DNA of 64,000 bases from Tetrahymena thermophila SB210 (Eukaryota > Ciliophora > Oligohymenophorea > Hymenostomatida > Tetrahymenidae): assembly GCF_000189635.1 (NCBI RefSeq), contig NW_002476426.1:1488001-1552000 (forward strand), read 5' to 3'. The translations under genes were made by a program, and so were the position numbers. The notes under the pieces were generated by a model. The model was not told the DNA's origin. It did no database searches and saw only the letters and a list, made by a program, of their open reading frames with translations. Positions 10,978 to 24,589 of this stretch are shown in pieces (positions within the stretch are counted from its first letter, which is position 1; every line of letters starts with the position of its first letter).

Positions 10978-13794
10978 TCTTTGCTTTTTTGTTTTTTTGT
11001 TATTTTTCAGTCATTAAAATAAATATTGTGCAAATCAAATAAATTAGAAAAATTCATTTAAATTTTTAGCTGAAATTAACAAGATTTCCATCTATCTGTT
11101 GATCATTCAATCAATCAATCAGGGGAACTTTTTTTTAGTTTTAAAAATTCGAAAAAGTTTAGAAATAATTTTGAATTAATTTAGCTACTTGTTTAAAATT
11201 GAAGACAGAGTCATAACATTTTAAACTGAGTTAGTTAGGTTTTAATTATCAGTCTTATTAAAATAGCATTTTCAGTACATTTAAATAGATAGATTTTTTT
11301 ATTTATTTAGAATGCTTCTTTAGATGTTTTATGAAGTTTGAGATAAATCCTGTTTAAAATTTTGGAACAGCCAAAGGCGAATTTAATCAAAGAACAGGTA
11401 TGAGCTTAAATAAAGCTATCTCACTAGTTAATTTTTAATTTATTTTGCTATTTTTTTATCAAGCTTGAGACTTATAGGGCCCTTTAACATTTAATGAATG
11501 CTTTAAATTTGCTATGGAAAATTTTTTAAGAACCCAAAAATTGTAAAAATAAGGAAAAATGAATTTTAGTATTGTATTTTAATTATCCATCTACCTATAT
11601 ATAGATAGAATATATTACTTTTGTTCTTTTTGATATTTTTTGCAATTTTATATAAGCTAGTTAATAAGAACGTTAAAATAATATCAAAATACTGTTCTTG
11701 ATTTATTGGGAAAAAAAATTTTTTTTTCTTTAAATATGTTAATAATTTGACATCAAATTTTTCAATAAAATATGTAGTAAGCAATCTATCATTACATCGA
11801 ATAAATTAAAACAATTACCCACATAAAATGCATTTTTACAATATCATAAGCAGCTAATAAAAGAAAGCGCTTGCTTGAATTAAGAAACAAAGTGGTATAC
11901 CTATTTAAGAAAGTGTCATTTTTACTTAAGTAGAGAAGAAAAAGCAAAAAAAATATTTGAGCGGATAAAAAATGTAAATTAAGATTAAATTCAATGTTCT
12001 CAACAATTTATTTATAAAAGAAGTAAAAATAAATTTGGCTAGCGAAATAATTAGTTTTTTTACTGTTTTTAAAATAAATATTTTTTTAAAATATATGCTT
12101 AGAAGCTAATATAAATAGCTATATCGCTTGGTAGTCGAATTGTGTAGAACATACAGATAAGCTTAACTCTTTAAAAATAATAAATAATATTCTTTTCATA
12201 GTATCTAATATCTTTACTCTATGTCATTAGAACTAATTAATTATTCTTTAGATTAAAAAGTATTTCTTACTACCTTTTATGTATAAAGATTCAAAATATG
12301 TGCTATTAACATAATAAAATATATATAATAAAGTTAAATAAATTTATTATTTGTTTATATTTTTGGAAGGCTCTTTAACGTTAATTCTATCTAATCAAGG
12401 TTATTGATTTAGAGAAAATAACAAATTTTTAAAATATTGTAATCAATAATCGTTTGCGCTCTGAAATTTTAATAAGCACCTTCATATATATAACAATCAT
12501 AGTGAGAGATTTTACTACTTTTTCTAAGTTTGTGTTGGAATGTGATAGCTTTTTTCTTTTATTGAAAGATTTAATTTGAAATTTTTGTATAAAGTTGCTC
12601 TTTTTTAAGCCAAATAGTACAAAATATATTGTTAATATATCTTTTTTGCTACCAAATAATTTAACAGACGTCTTTTGTATATATTAAATAAATTTGTTTT
12701 AAATATTTGCAGGTAAAGGACAACTTTTAGAAAGTTACTTCATTTAAATTATTTCTCGTTGCAATAAAAAAATTAACTTAAAAAGTTTCGTTAATTAATG
12801 ATAGGTATGTGCTGTTTGAAAATGCATATATATAAAATGAAAAATGAGGTGAAAATTTAATTTTTCAAATAATACTAACCAATCTAATTGATGCACGAAT
12901 AGTTTCAAATAGAAATTAAAATTTAAACTTTCTAAGAAGAGTTGAAATAGACTTCGAAGAGTAAATTATAAAATTTAACTCTTTGAACTATTAAAATAGT
13001 GTAAGCACACAATCAGGCTTTCAGATAAATAAATTGGGGATATGCAGACCATTTGGTCCTAAATATTCAAAAATACATGTGTAATTTATTTCCTACTTTA
13101 TTTACTACCTTAAATTTAAAATTAAATGTATGTTATTTATTAAAGCAGGCATATTTATATATTTTACTCCTTATACAAGTTATTTATTTATTGATTTATC
13201 CGGTCTTTCTGTCAAATCTACAATTCATCTATATCTCTATCAATCTAATTATCTTTCAATCAATCAAAGAATTTATGAATTAATTAATTAATTAATCAAT
13301 CAATATATCACCGAAATTAAAATTATGGGGTAGGAGAATTTAATCCGTTGTTATCTAATTTAAGGAAAGCTTTAAAAGAGATTCTGTAAAAAAAAGAAAA
13401 AAATTAATGAATTTAAATACTTATTAAAAATATTTTTGAAACTAAGTAAAAAGATAAGAAGAATTAAAAGAAAAAAGTAAGACTAAGTCAGTATAAAAAA
13501 ATTTCTTTTTCTTCGCTCATTTTTTGATTCCTTAATTCTTTGACCCTATATACATCCATATTTTAAATACTTACTTAAGGAATAGACTTACGTTGTTAAA
13601 AATAATCAAAATCAAATAAAAATTTTGATAATCCTAAATATCAAAAGTATTTTCATTCTCCCAAATTAAAGAACTCTTTTGATTGATAAATTTAAAATAA
13701 ATCATTCTGGAGCATAATTTTCCTGGTTCAAAATTCAAAAAAAGTAAGAAGACCTTAGGATCAAAAAAAAGAAGCACTTTTGCTTGCAACTAAA
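10978..13794. other. Gene-poor stretch with possible exon fragments near 11.1-11.6 kb
   Basis: About 2.8 kb with no long frame. On the plus strand near 11200-11250 and 11311-11440 there are short protein-like frames (IEDRVITFQTELVR, and NPVQNFGTAKGEFNQRTG after an acceptor-like ...TTATTTAG at 11310), and another (YRALQHLMNALNLLW) near 11470. They could be exons of an eroded or unrecognised gene, but no start, stop or consistent splicing could be built. The remainder, including the 5' flank of the gene at 13795, shows nothing I can call. Confidence 0.35.
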
Positions 13795-16700
13795 ATGAAT
13801 TAGAAAGGCTAGCAATCAGTGCAAAGTAATGAAATAAATGAGCAATTGCAAACACAGCATCGTACTTAAGACAAGGAAGAAATAGAAAGCACCCAGTAAA
13901 ACGAATAAACGCTAAATGAATAATTCCACTAGTTATAGGCTTAGAAAACACAAAAGGTCTAAAATAATAACTAAGAATTTTAAAGATAATTCATAAACCA
14001 ATAATAATAACAGACTTTTTAAGAATCTATGCCATAAGTCCATTAGCAGTACAAAAATATAAATGAAAACTAAAATTATAAATAGGGAGGAGGAGTCCTC
14101 CCTATGGGATCCTAAGTCTAATTTATTGGTGATCAGGAAAAATAAATAAGTGTTTCGTTAATATCTACAGGATAAATTTAGGAGGATCATAATAGATTTT
14201 CATTAAGTACTAAATCAGTGGCTGATGCTAACTACCAAAGCACACATAATACGAGCTAAATGAACACTCTTCCTATCATTTAATCTTTGAAAAATATCCC
14301 TAGTTTAACAGAAAAAATGGATAACGTTTCACAATAATTAGATGTGTAAAATAAAATTTAATCTAAAATTTTATCAGACCAAACAATGGGCTAATCATCG
14401 AACAATTTAAATTAAATATTTACGTAGAATAATATAAATAATAGCAACAATATTAATAATGTGGCAAATAACATTCGCTTTAATAGTAATTCGTTAATTG
14501 GGACAGCTAATCCACCAATAAGTGTAAATAACAGCAATATCCCAGCCTAGTCTATAAATTACAATTTACCTCTAAACCCGCCTGTTTAATTTCAAAGCAA
14601 TTAATAAGCTGGGCTGAACCCAGTTGCGCTACAATAAACTCCAATTTATCCATAAATTAGTTACTTAGGCTAGTAATAAATTCCTTCTATAATTAGCTCT
14701 TAATATCCTTAAATATCTGCCAACATGCAGTTCGTATACCCACATTTAATACAATCATAAGGATCATTTTTATTAAGTTAGCCTAACTACAATTTTGTAT
14801 AAATTCCTAATTAAAATTAAGTTATTTAGTAATAACCCTCACAATAACATCTTTCTCAACAGCAGCAACAGCTTTAATAAGGAATCGTTCAAAATTAGAA
14901 TTAAAATGTAATGCACACAGAAAGCGCTATTAAATAATCCTTTAATTAGCAAATAGCTAGCAATCTGAAAGCCAACTCATAACAGCATTACATGCAATAG
15001 GTAACATAACAGTAATAGCTATAACACTAATAATATAATAATTTAAATCCTTCTTTCTCCAACAAAATCTAAGAAAGGCCTCCAAATAATTATTAGTATT
15101 AGGAATAACAATCTATTGGTACAGTCTCTAAGAATCATCCATCTGGCCTCCCTGGTCGTTAGTAGATGATGAGTTTTCCAAATAACATCCATTACAGTTA
15201 TTAATAAAATAACGCAGCAGTTTTGAGTAACGTATTAGGTTTTCCTTAATAAAATTCTGGCTTCTAAGCTGGAATTCCTCAAAAATGCGCTTAAAATACA
15301 ATAGAAAAGAAAAATCTTCAAGAGTCGTTTTCTAGCTCATCAAATTTTCCTACTTTTTAACAAAATACAGCTTTTTCCGAAAAATTGCGGTCTATAAGCG
15401 AGTAAATAAATGAAAATGAAAACATGCCCAGTAATCTAAATTAGACTGTAAAAAGTGTTCTTTAATCCAACGAAGTATACAACCTTCAAAAAAATTTCAA
15501 TTAAAGTGATTCTTAACAAATAAATCAGAAAATTAAACAAGAAGAAGATAATTACCAATCGTCATCTATTCATAACAAATTTATAAATTAAGGAAATAAT
15601 TAATTACAGAAATTCTCAGATCCGCAAGCAACTTATCTCTAATCTTTCTAAGAAGAATAAAATCCTCTAACAAGATAATCTATGAAGTAACTCCTAAATA
15701 CAGGAAAGTATGATTCTCTACAGATGGTTGAAGACCCAATTTTAGAAAATAATTAAGACTAAAAGGATACATCTTATGAATAAATAAAACCAAATGATAG
15801 AAAAAATTTAATTTCTAGTGAAAAAGTATCTAGCTAAAATGCTTAGATGTTTCACACTAATGCCAAGAAAAAGAGGAAAGCTAGAGAATTCGAGGGAACG
15901 ATAATTTCAGAGGTTAATATTGCAGAGAGAAAATTAGAGTAAATTTCAGATGATAAATCTTAGGGGTTATCTCAAAACAGTGTTTTGAGTGTAAAGCCGA
16001 CTGAGGCATAAATAAAAATTTAGTAATAGATGATATAAGGTGTAAATTCACCTGCAAATCAAAATATAACGTCCTTAGATAAAAAAATAGAATAAAAGTA
16101 CAAAATGCAAACACAGATAACAATAGAAGGACACATATAATCCTCTCAAAAAGCTAATCAAAGTGATATTGAGTCAGCAAAGAAAGAAGAAACTTAAGGG
16201 TAGATAGGATATAAAAAAATTAAGGCTCAACAACATTTAGATATGAGGGTAAATTAAGCAATTGTTTAAACACTGAATCCTCATCAAGCAGAAATAGCCA
16301 ACCAAATCGAAATATCTAATGAGAAATATTAGGAAATTCATAAATAAGATTAGTAGGAGATACCTTAAAAATCATATAATTAATAATGTAATTACGCAAA
16401 TATAACGTAAGTTGGAGAAATGAGAAGTTATTAATAACAGTAAATGAATAAAGATGTTATAAGCTAAAATTAGGATTAAAGCAAAAATCTTAGTGGAATA
16501 TTTAGTTAAAGTGAAAAAGCACCAAAACAATTTTTCCAGAGTAACTTTTATTAAAAAATTCCTAATGATAAGCAGCTAATTGCTGCAGAAAACGAAAATC
16601 TAACTTATGATTCGGAAATAGAATATTAAGGAAAGCAATCTCTTTAAAAGTAAAACTAATTATTTAAAGTGTAAACTGAATCACCTTCAAGAATCGAAAT

Positions 16701-18111
16701 AGCCGCTGATTTCACTATCCAAAATAATACTACAAAAAAATTACATTAATAAGTCTATTAAAATAGAAAATTTAACATTTCTTAGAACATTGGGGATTCT
16801 CAAGTATCATAAAATAGTCAATAAATTAATATTTCTAACCAAGCATTCTAATTTATGTAACCAAACTAATTTATTACTCATGATTAAAACGAGTAATATA
16901 TAAATGAGTAAAATTTTTAAGAACTTCAAGGTAATGTGTAAGTATAGCGCTAACAGAGCTAAATATAAGAAGAGACTGCGCTAACAACTTAGCAAGATAG
17001 ATAATAAAACTACCAAAATTTATTGAATGGCTAAGTCTCACTAATTAGCTTTTTACTAGACTCGGTACAATTAAATGTTAATATTAATAAATAGTAATAT
17101 TAATCTTTGAATCAAACGTTTGATTTACAAAGTTAACTATTAGTTGATACTGTATAGTCAGTTAGAAGTATCAGGTAGGATGTAGATGATATGATCCTTC
17201 ATTCACAAGATATTTAAGGTTAGTCAGGCTTGCTAGACTTCATGCGTGGTAGACTTAAAGAATATGTAAGAAGTCGCCCTGATATGCTTTAAGATTATGA
17301 TGGTTCTAAATTAGATTCTTAAACATCCTTTTATTCTAAATATGAAATTGTTCTGAAAGAAGGAGATTTCAAAGAACCTCTTATTAAAGATAAAAATTTT
17401 GTAATAGATGTTTCTTTAATTGATTCTATGAGCAAAAGAGAAGTTTGTAATTTACAGCCTATACCCATCCGTCTTCGTATGTATAATTACAACAATCCTC
17501 CTGCTATTTTTGAATCAGATTATATTAAAGGGATTTTAGGCTAAGATTTGCTTAAAGGATCTTGCACTTTCAAAAAAATTCATATCAAGTAAGTAACTTC
17601 CCATCAAAAATAGAAATCTATGTTTATTGTTGTTGAGCCTGACATAGAAAGGATATTTGGCTTGCCTCCTTTAAAGTTGAATAAATAGCCCCAAACTCGC
17701 TCAGACCCAACAGATCTGAGAGGAACTAATTAGCTTAGATAATTTAATGAAAATGATAATGATGGTGGCAATAAATTAGAATTATCTGCAGAAGAACATT
17801 TAAAAGTTAAATAAGAGTTGATTGAGAAAGAGGATTTTATCAAGGAAGATTAGGAAATGAATGTAATCAAAGGTTAAAAAAGTTAATAACTTTCGAAGCA
17901 ATAGTCGATGAGTAGCCAAATATAGGATTCCAAAAAATAGCCTCCTAAAAAGAAAACATCTCGCTCTAAAAAGAGTAACAGCTAAGATATTGAAGTAAAT
18001 AACCAAGATTGTGACATCATTTAGTACTTTATTAATCCTTTATTAATTAAACCTCTCATCCTGGAATAAATAATTGTAAAGTCCAAGAATAACGTATCTT
18101 CGAAGGTTTGA
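13795..18111 (+). CDS. Large Gln/Asn-rich protein with a compact C-terminal domain, 1,438 aa
   Basis: A single open frame from ATG 13795 to TGA 18109-18111, without introns; an in-frame TGA lies upstream with no ATG between. Residues 1 to about 1110 are strongly Gln/Asn/Ser-rich with Gln runs written mostly as TAA/TAG/CAA/CAG, and are probably disordered. From about residue 1140 composition becomes normal: a leucine-containing segment (GLLDFMRGRLKEYVRSRPDM), then KYEIVLKEGDFKEPL, PIPIRLRMYNYNNPPAIF, GILGQDLLKGSCTFKKIHIK and KSMFIVVEPDIERIF. The alternating pattern suggests a beta-rich fold. A Lys/Ser-rich tail (PPKKKTSRSKKSNS) could be a nuclear-localisation signal. The layout, a disordered activator-like region plus a globular domain plus a basic tail, would suit a transcription or chromatin factor, but that is inference; I do not recognise the domain. 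Confidence 0.88.
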
Positions 18112-19280
18112 ATATATACATTCAACCATACACACATACATCAAATTATTCTTATTTTTGTAATCTCCAAAATTATTATTTTAATTTAAAAAAACAAAAT
18201 ATTTATTAACCAGTTAAAAATTAAAATCTTATGGAGATAAGGATAATTCAATTAAAAAAAAAAAACTAATCGTATTATTAAATAAATAATCGTCAACTTT
18301 ACTTCAAATAAGAGTAAAAGGTTATACCAAATTAAAAAAATTAGTGAGTGAATAATTGGTTAGCTGGTTACTGCATAAAAATATTTAATATCATATTAAA
18401 ATAAAAAGATTAATAAAGAATCGTAAATAACCATAGAACCAAATAATTCATTTGTCATTCACTTAGACTCACACAATTAAATATGCCAATAAACTCTTCA
18501 AAAAAGAATAAAGATCTCCATAACTCTTTCTTAATTTGTTATTCATTAATAAAACTTGTTTAATTAACTAATCAACTAGCTCATTTCTTCCATCCATCCT
18601 TGTAAGTAAAGACTCGAATATTATTTATTTATATTATTAATCCAAAACAAAAAAAACTGCTGTTATAAAAAAATGTTAATTGAAAAAGCTATGAAATAAA
18701 TCTTTGATATATTTCATACTTATATTTAATACACTAAATAATTAATTACTTTTTCTCAGGTAGAAAATAAATTACAATAATCTTAAAAAAAAAACAATTC
18801 TTTAATTTCAATTTTTTATAATTTATTTTATTTATATAAACTTATCTTTTTTTGCTAACTCTTTATAAAAATAATTATATTAATTCTTTCACTATTTAGT
18901 ATTTTAAATTCTTTATTTTATATCAAATCTTGTAGATCTAATTTTAAATCACACACTACATTTTAAAAATTCCTCATTTTGCTTCCTTAATCATTTATTA
19001 AATTTATTTTAAACTATTTTTGAATTATTATCAATTTATTTAGCCTTAATCAAATCAAAGAATTTATTTGCTTCTCAAACTTCTAATAAGTTTATCATTA
19101 GATGTATAAAAATCTTAATTATTTGATAAAGATACTATTTAAATACTCCTCACTGTTTATTTTTATTAAATACAACTTTTGAAACAAATAAACAAGTTAA
19201 TTAATCAATTGCTTTTGTATTGTTATACTTTTCTTGAAAATTATAATTTAAATTTTATATATCCAATAAATAATCCGTTC

Positions 19281-19313
<33 letters not shown>

Positions 19314-19388
19314 TAGTAGTTTTCACATATACCAAAGAAAAAAAAATACTGAAAATCAAATTTTATTATTAAAATCTGATTTTTTAAA
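18112..19388. other. Intergenic, between two plus-strand genes
   Basis: About 1.3 kb of A+T-rich DNA holding the 3' flank of the upstream gene and the promoter region of the gene at 19389. Apart from the TTAT repeat at 19283-19314 nothing specific is seen. Confidence 0.5.
19283..19314. repeat. TTAT tetranucleotide microsatellite
   Basis: Eight perfect TTAT units about 75 bases upstream of the start codon at 19389, so within the likely promoter or 5' leader of that gene. Confidence 0.85.
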
Positions 19389-22300
19389 ATGATACAATAA
19401 ACTAAAGGGGAATCTAATTCCCCGATTTCATAGGTAGAAAAAGAAATAGATAAACATAGAGAAAAGATGAAAGAACTTGAATACCTTTACTATAAAAAGA
19501 AACTCACTTCAGAGGCATCTTCAAACATTATTAGAAGCCAACCATTGTATTTAGAAGATGAAACTTTAGTGAGTTTAGCTGATGGGAAAGAGTTAATAAA
19601 TTTAAAAAAATAAAATAATACTCTAGGTGACAAAAAGAATTAGATTACTAGCCTAAAAGCAGATATATATGATTATGAAAGTTATAGCAACAAGAGAGTT
19701 AAAAAGAATTTAAATCAATAAAGAGATAATATTGATAATGAAGATGCTTTCGAAATAGCAATTCCTAAAAAATCAAAATAAAAAGAAAATTATGAATAAT
19801 ATACAAAGATGAACTAGCATAAAGATTAAAGCCCTTCTGTTGGAATAGGATTCTTATCTGATACCACTTAAAGTATTAACTTTTTAAAGTATGATCAGTA
19901 AAAAGATACTCCAAAAGAAAAACAATTTCATTATAAACAAGAGTAGTAAAAAATGTAAGCTCCTAAAATTCCTATTAAATAAGAAAAGCAAATCGAAAGC
20001 CCTATAAAGTAGTATGGGCAAAAAGATATGAGTAATAGTATTGAAATAAAAAAATAATAAACTTTAATGAATGAGCGAAATAGGAAATTATAGATTTTAC
20101 GTGAAGAAATGCAACAAATCGACAAGCTAATGCAAGAAAAAGGTGTTGAAAGAAAGAAAGTTTATATTGAACCTTCAGATAAAGCTATTGAAAATGCAAC
20201 TCATATTCCTATTGAGAAAAAAATATATTAACACAAATATGAAGAATTTCTTGTTGATAAAAAAGTTAAATAGCAAGCTGACAATTACTTTTAAAAGTTA
20301 TAAAGACCTGAGTTTGAAAGAATGAAGAGTGCCAAATCTTTTGATAAATATAAAAAACTTCATCCCGAATCTGACCAAGAATTTGGAATCACAGATCGCC
20401 CAATAGAGATTAAAAAAACTTATGAGGAAATCATAAAAGATGAAGACGAAGCCAAAATTTGTAAGAAAATTAAATCTTGATTGTATGTAGGTTTCATTTT
20501 TTATTATAATTAATAGAATAGTACTCATAGCAAATTGAATAGGGCAAGAGAAGTACAGAAGAAAAACGTATGAAAAATTTGTACACAAGGATAATTAGTG
20601 ATAGCAAGCAAAGTATATAAAAAAGAAAACAAAAAGATGATGATTTCATTCTAAAGTTTTTATTTATGCAAATTGACACTCAAAAAAGTGGTTTAGTTTC
20701 TTCATAAGAAATTTTTGATTCTTTGAAGGAAAATAAAGATGCAATTGTATATTTTGATCTTTGTGTTAAGACTTTATATTCGGATTTAGATAAATTTAAG
20801 ACTCAGAGAAAAGGTCTCTTCAACATTGAAGAATTTTCAGCATTTGTTAACCAATAAAATTAAATGAGCAAGAAAACTTTACAAACAGAAAAAGAGGCTC
20901 TTAAATCTCAAATTATGCAGGAAGAAAACCTTTTACATAAAATTGATAAATTAAAAGATAAAAATGAGCTATTTTTATTGTATGAGAAAGATCCTAAGAA
21001 TACTTATGGTACATGCGTTTTAAATGAAGCTAAGTTGGATGTGCTTAGAGAAGTATTTAGTGAATTGGATACTTTCAATGATTTTATTGTAAAAAGATTA
21101 GATTTAGTTAAGGAATTGCTCAATAATAATAAAATTTAAAAAATACTTACTTATCCAGCTGTAAAAATACCTATCGTTAATAGAAAAGTATCTCTTCAAA
21201 ATATCCTAGAGCAAGTCGAGAAAGAGTACACTTTAGCAGATGAGCAATAATAGAAACCTAGAGAGTATATAAGTTGGAATCAATTTTTTGAGTATTTTAA
21301 AAATTATTAAAAACCCAGCTTTATTCTTGATCATGAAATAAGTGTAATTTGTTTTTTTATATTAATTCAAATGTATAAAATAATTTTTGTTAAAATTAGA
21401 GTTCTCAAGAGGCTAAAATTTTTGATATCAGCGAAGATTATCTTTTATTAATTTAAGATGTATTTGATATGATCCCAAGAGTTTCCACAACCTTAGATTA
21501 TGTTAGCACAACTGATTTTGTAATTGCAGCTAAAAAAGATCCATAAATAAGATCAATAGAGAGTGAAGTAGTTCGCACTAAATCAGAAGAAACTGGACTA
21601 CCATAGGAAATTTTAAGCGAAGTTTTAGATAGAATTATTGCAGAGGGAGGAGAGTATATTTAATGGCATGAAGTAAAACTCTTTTTCTCTAAAAGAGGAA
21701 GACCGATAGGGGAAGAATTTGGAAACTAAGATGAAAATTAAAATGTAGATTAAGGTTAAAAATCTTAAGTTTAGATTGAAGAAATGAAATCTGGAGTATA
21801 ATTCAAAATTGAAAAAAGTTCTCCACAAAAGTAGTCTTCTCCAATCAAAAAAAGTAATGGATTTAATGATGATAATGATGATGATGATAACTAATATTAT
21901 GATGAGCAAACTATAAATTCAAAAAAATATGATATGTATCAACAACATGTACCAGTAAGGAAACCTACTGTCTAAGAAGAAATAGCAAATCTTAGACTTT
22001 AAGGTTAATATGATTCTGGTGAAGAGATGAGCGATGACTATATGAAGGAAATATAGCAAAACTCTGATGAAGATGATTTCGAAGGTGAGCAATACAATTA
22101 ACTGAAATAATTAGACTATATGATGAAAGGAGATGCACCTTAAAAAAATAAATTAACAGCTGAAGAAGCAATTTAAGAGCATTATACTAAAAAAAGAGTG
22201 GTTTAAGCTTAAAAATAAGATACAGAGCTAAAAGAAGAAATTAATGACTTTGATAAATATTATAAGGAATTATTGCAAAGATAAAAGGAAGCCTAATTAG

Positions 22301-24241
22301 GGCCACTTGAATCTTTGAAGCAAAAAGAATAATTAGAGGATCCCGTTAAATATGGAATATTAAAGCATACTGCTGTTGATTATGATAAGTATTTTGGTAA
22401 AATGATTAAAAACAAAGCCTTAAACGAGTAAGAAAAAGTAGATATAACTGTACCTAAGCCTTTTTCATTCGAAAAAAGAGAAACTTCAAAATAGAAAAGC
22501 ATTTATTAACAAAAAAAAGAGCAATATTTAAATGAAGTATTAAACAGAGATGAAGAAGAAATGAAAAAAAGATTTAAAGTATTTATTGTTATTTATTGAA
22601 ATTTAAATTAATATGTTTTATTTAATTATTAGGCCAATCCTATACCAACTACAACAAAAATCCCTATGTTCAATAACATTATTGAAAAAAATAAAGAGAA
22701 AAGAGAAAAAATTAGACAAGAGTCTGTGAAAATTACTCTTGAGACTCAGAATCCCTTCTCATTTTATGAAAAAGATATTTAAAAAAGAGAGGAAAAGAAA
22801 TAAAAAATAGTTGAGACAGTTAATACGGAAGTATCAGGATTCAAATAAAAAGCTTTTAAAGCCAAAGAAGTGCCTGCTTCTAGTAAGGTTGACATGTTAA
22901 AACAAATGGAATAAGAAAGAGAAGAGAATAGAAAAAAGAGAGTTGAAGAAAGAAAACAAGAGTAGATAAAAAGTGTTTAAGAGTTTACAAGACTCGCAGG
23001 CGCTTCTGAAAAATGGAAAGAAACTCTAAAAAAAAGGGAAACAGCAAAAACTTCTGAAGAAGAGAAGTAATTTAAGCTATTTTATTTAAATTCATTTTAA
23101 AAATTTTTATGGTTTAATTATTAATAGATGCACATTTGCACCAAAGATAAACAAGGAAATTCCAGATACAAGTAAAAAATCAGAAACTTAAATTTCAGCT
23201 CCTGCTACATAAGCAAAATTAAAGGCTGTTTCAGCTTTTACAGGTTTACTAAAAGATAAAATTCCACCAACAGAGTAAAAGCCATTTAATTTTTAGCCTC
23301 CTGTTCCGAAATAAGCTAGTAGAGAGTATATGGATTCTTATAATGAAAGTATCAAAGCAGATAAGTTAGAACACAAAAATCTATTGTCTCGTTTGGTTCC
23401 TTTATCTAAGAAAAAATTATCAGAAAAAGCTGTCAAAGAACCTGAAGAATAAGAAGAAAATACAGAGTAATAGTTAGATGAATTAGATAATTTGTAATAA
23501 CAGTAAGAAGAGGCAGAGCAATAAAAAAAAAATGAAGATTAAGCTGAAGATTAAGTATTTGATATGCCTAAAAAGACTAAATCTAAGATTGAAGGTAGTG
23601 CTAATAAGATTTAAAGCTAAACCTCTAACGCTAATCTCGATAATGATGGAAAACCAAAGGGTACAACTAAAGCTGAATAACTGCTAATTAAGAAGAGAGA
23701 AGATGAGAGAAAGAAAAAAGAAGAAGAGGAAAACTAAAGAAAGAAAGAGAAAGAGGAACGTGATAAAAAACTAAAAGAACGAGCTAGTGAAGTTAAAGAT
23801 AAATTTGGAGATCCTCGTAGTGCCAAGTAAGCTTAAGAGGAAATGGAAAAATAAAAACTAAAAGAACGCTAAGAAGTAGCTAGATAACAAAAATAAGAAT
23901 ATGAGCAATAAATAAAAGATATGGAGAGCAGAGTTAAAAATAGATAACTTCTTACAGAAGCTAAATCTCATGGCTCTAGTGCTTTGGATAAATATAGAAA
24001 AATGAAACCTCCTGTATAAGATTAAGAAAATAATTAATAACAAGAAAACTCATAAAAATAGATATAAGAATAGTTAAAATAAGATAACAAACAATCAGCT
24101 AATAATATAGATAAATCAAACAACTCAGCAGCTTAAGTATAAAAGTAATAAGATCATGCTGAAGAAAATTATGATGAAGATTTTGGTGATGAAAATGATT
24201 AACCAGTAAGAAAAGATGATTTTGATGATCTTTCTGATTGA
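19389..24241 (+). CDS. FAM161-like, EF-hand-like ciliary/basal-body protein, 1,541 aa
   Basis: Five exons: 19389-20460, 20517-21343, 21400-22578, 22633-23066, 23128-24241. All four introns are 54-61 nt GT-AG and the phases join to one frame ending at TGA 24239. The N-terminal third is charged and coiled-coil rich. Residues near 410-440 (FLFMQIDTQKSGLVSSQEIF), 590 (YISWNQFFEYF) and 700 (IAEGGEYIQWHEVKLFF) look like degenerate EF-hands. About residues 985-1170 carry the FAM161 signature: KPFSFEKRE, KKRFKANPIP, IPMFNNIIEKNKEKREKI, NPFSFYEKD, then CTFAPKIN. The tail is a Lys/Glu/Gln helix ending in an acidic DDFDDLSD. FAM161 proteins are known microtubule-associated proteins of the centriole inner scaffold and cilium base; a basal-body or ciliary role here is inferred from family. 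The N-terminal EF-hand-like part is an addition I do not know from animal FAM161A/B. Confidence 0.85.
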
Positions 24242-24589
24242 AAATAAATATCAATCAGTCAACCAACCAATAATATTGGATATATTTTATAAAAATAATT
24301 TACATTATTCATAAATTCGGTTTTTTTATTGTCAAATAAATAAATAAATATTATATATTGTCTATAAACATATTAAAATAAGATTTCCAAAAAAATTTTT
24401 TAAATTAAAAAAATATATCCAAATTATAAAAATTATTAAGATTTTTAAATTAGAATTAGTTTTTTTTATGAAGATCTAAAGTTAATTGACATTAAATTAA
24501 TTAAAATATATAATACATATACTAATTTTGATAAATTTTAAGCCAAATTTATATTCTATTATACATAATCTCATTACTTTAATTATAAT
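24242..24589. other. Convergent intergenic region
   Basis: 348 bases between the stops of the FAM161-like gene (+) and the coatomer zeta gene (-). It must hold both 3' ends; no hairpin terminator or other element is obvious. Confidence 0.5.

Noticed and set aside
3303-13794. tRNA or other structured RNA genes in the gene-poor region
   Set aside because: Searched by eye for a GTTCRA T-arm with matching acceptor stem on both strands; none found. No G+C-rich patch of suitable size exists.
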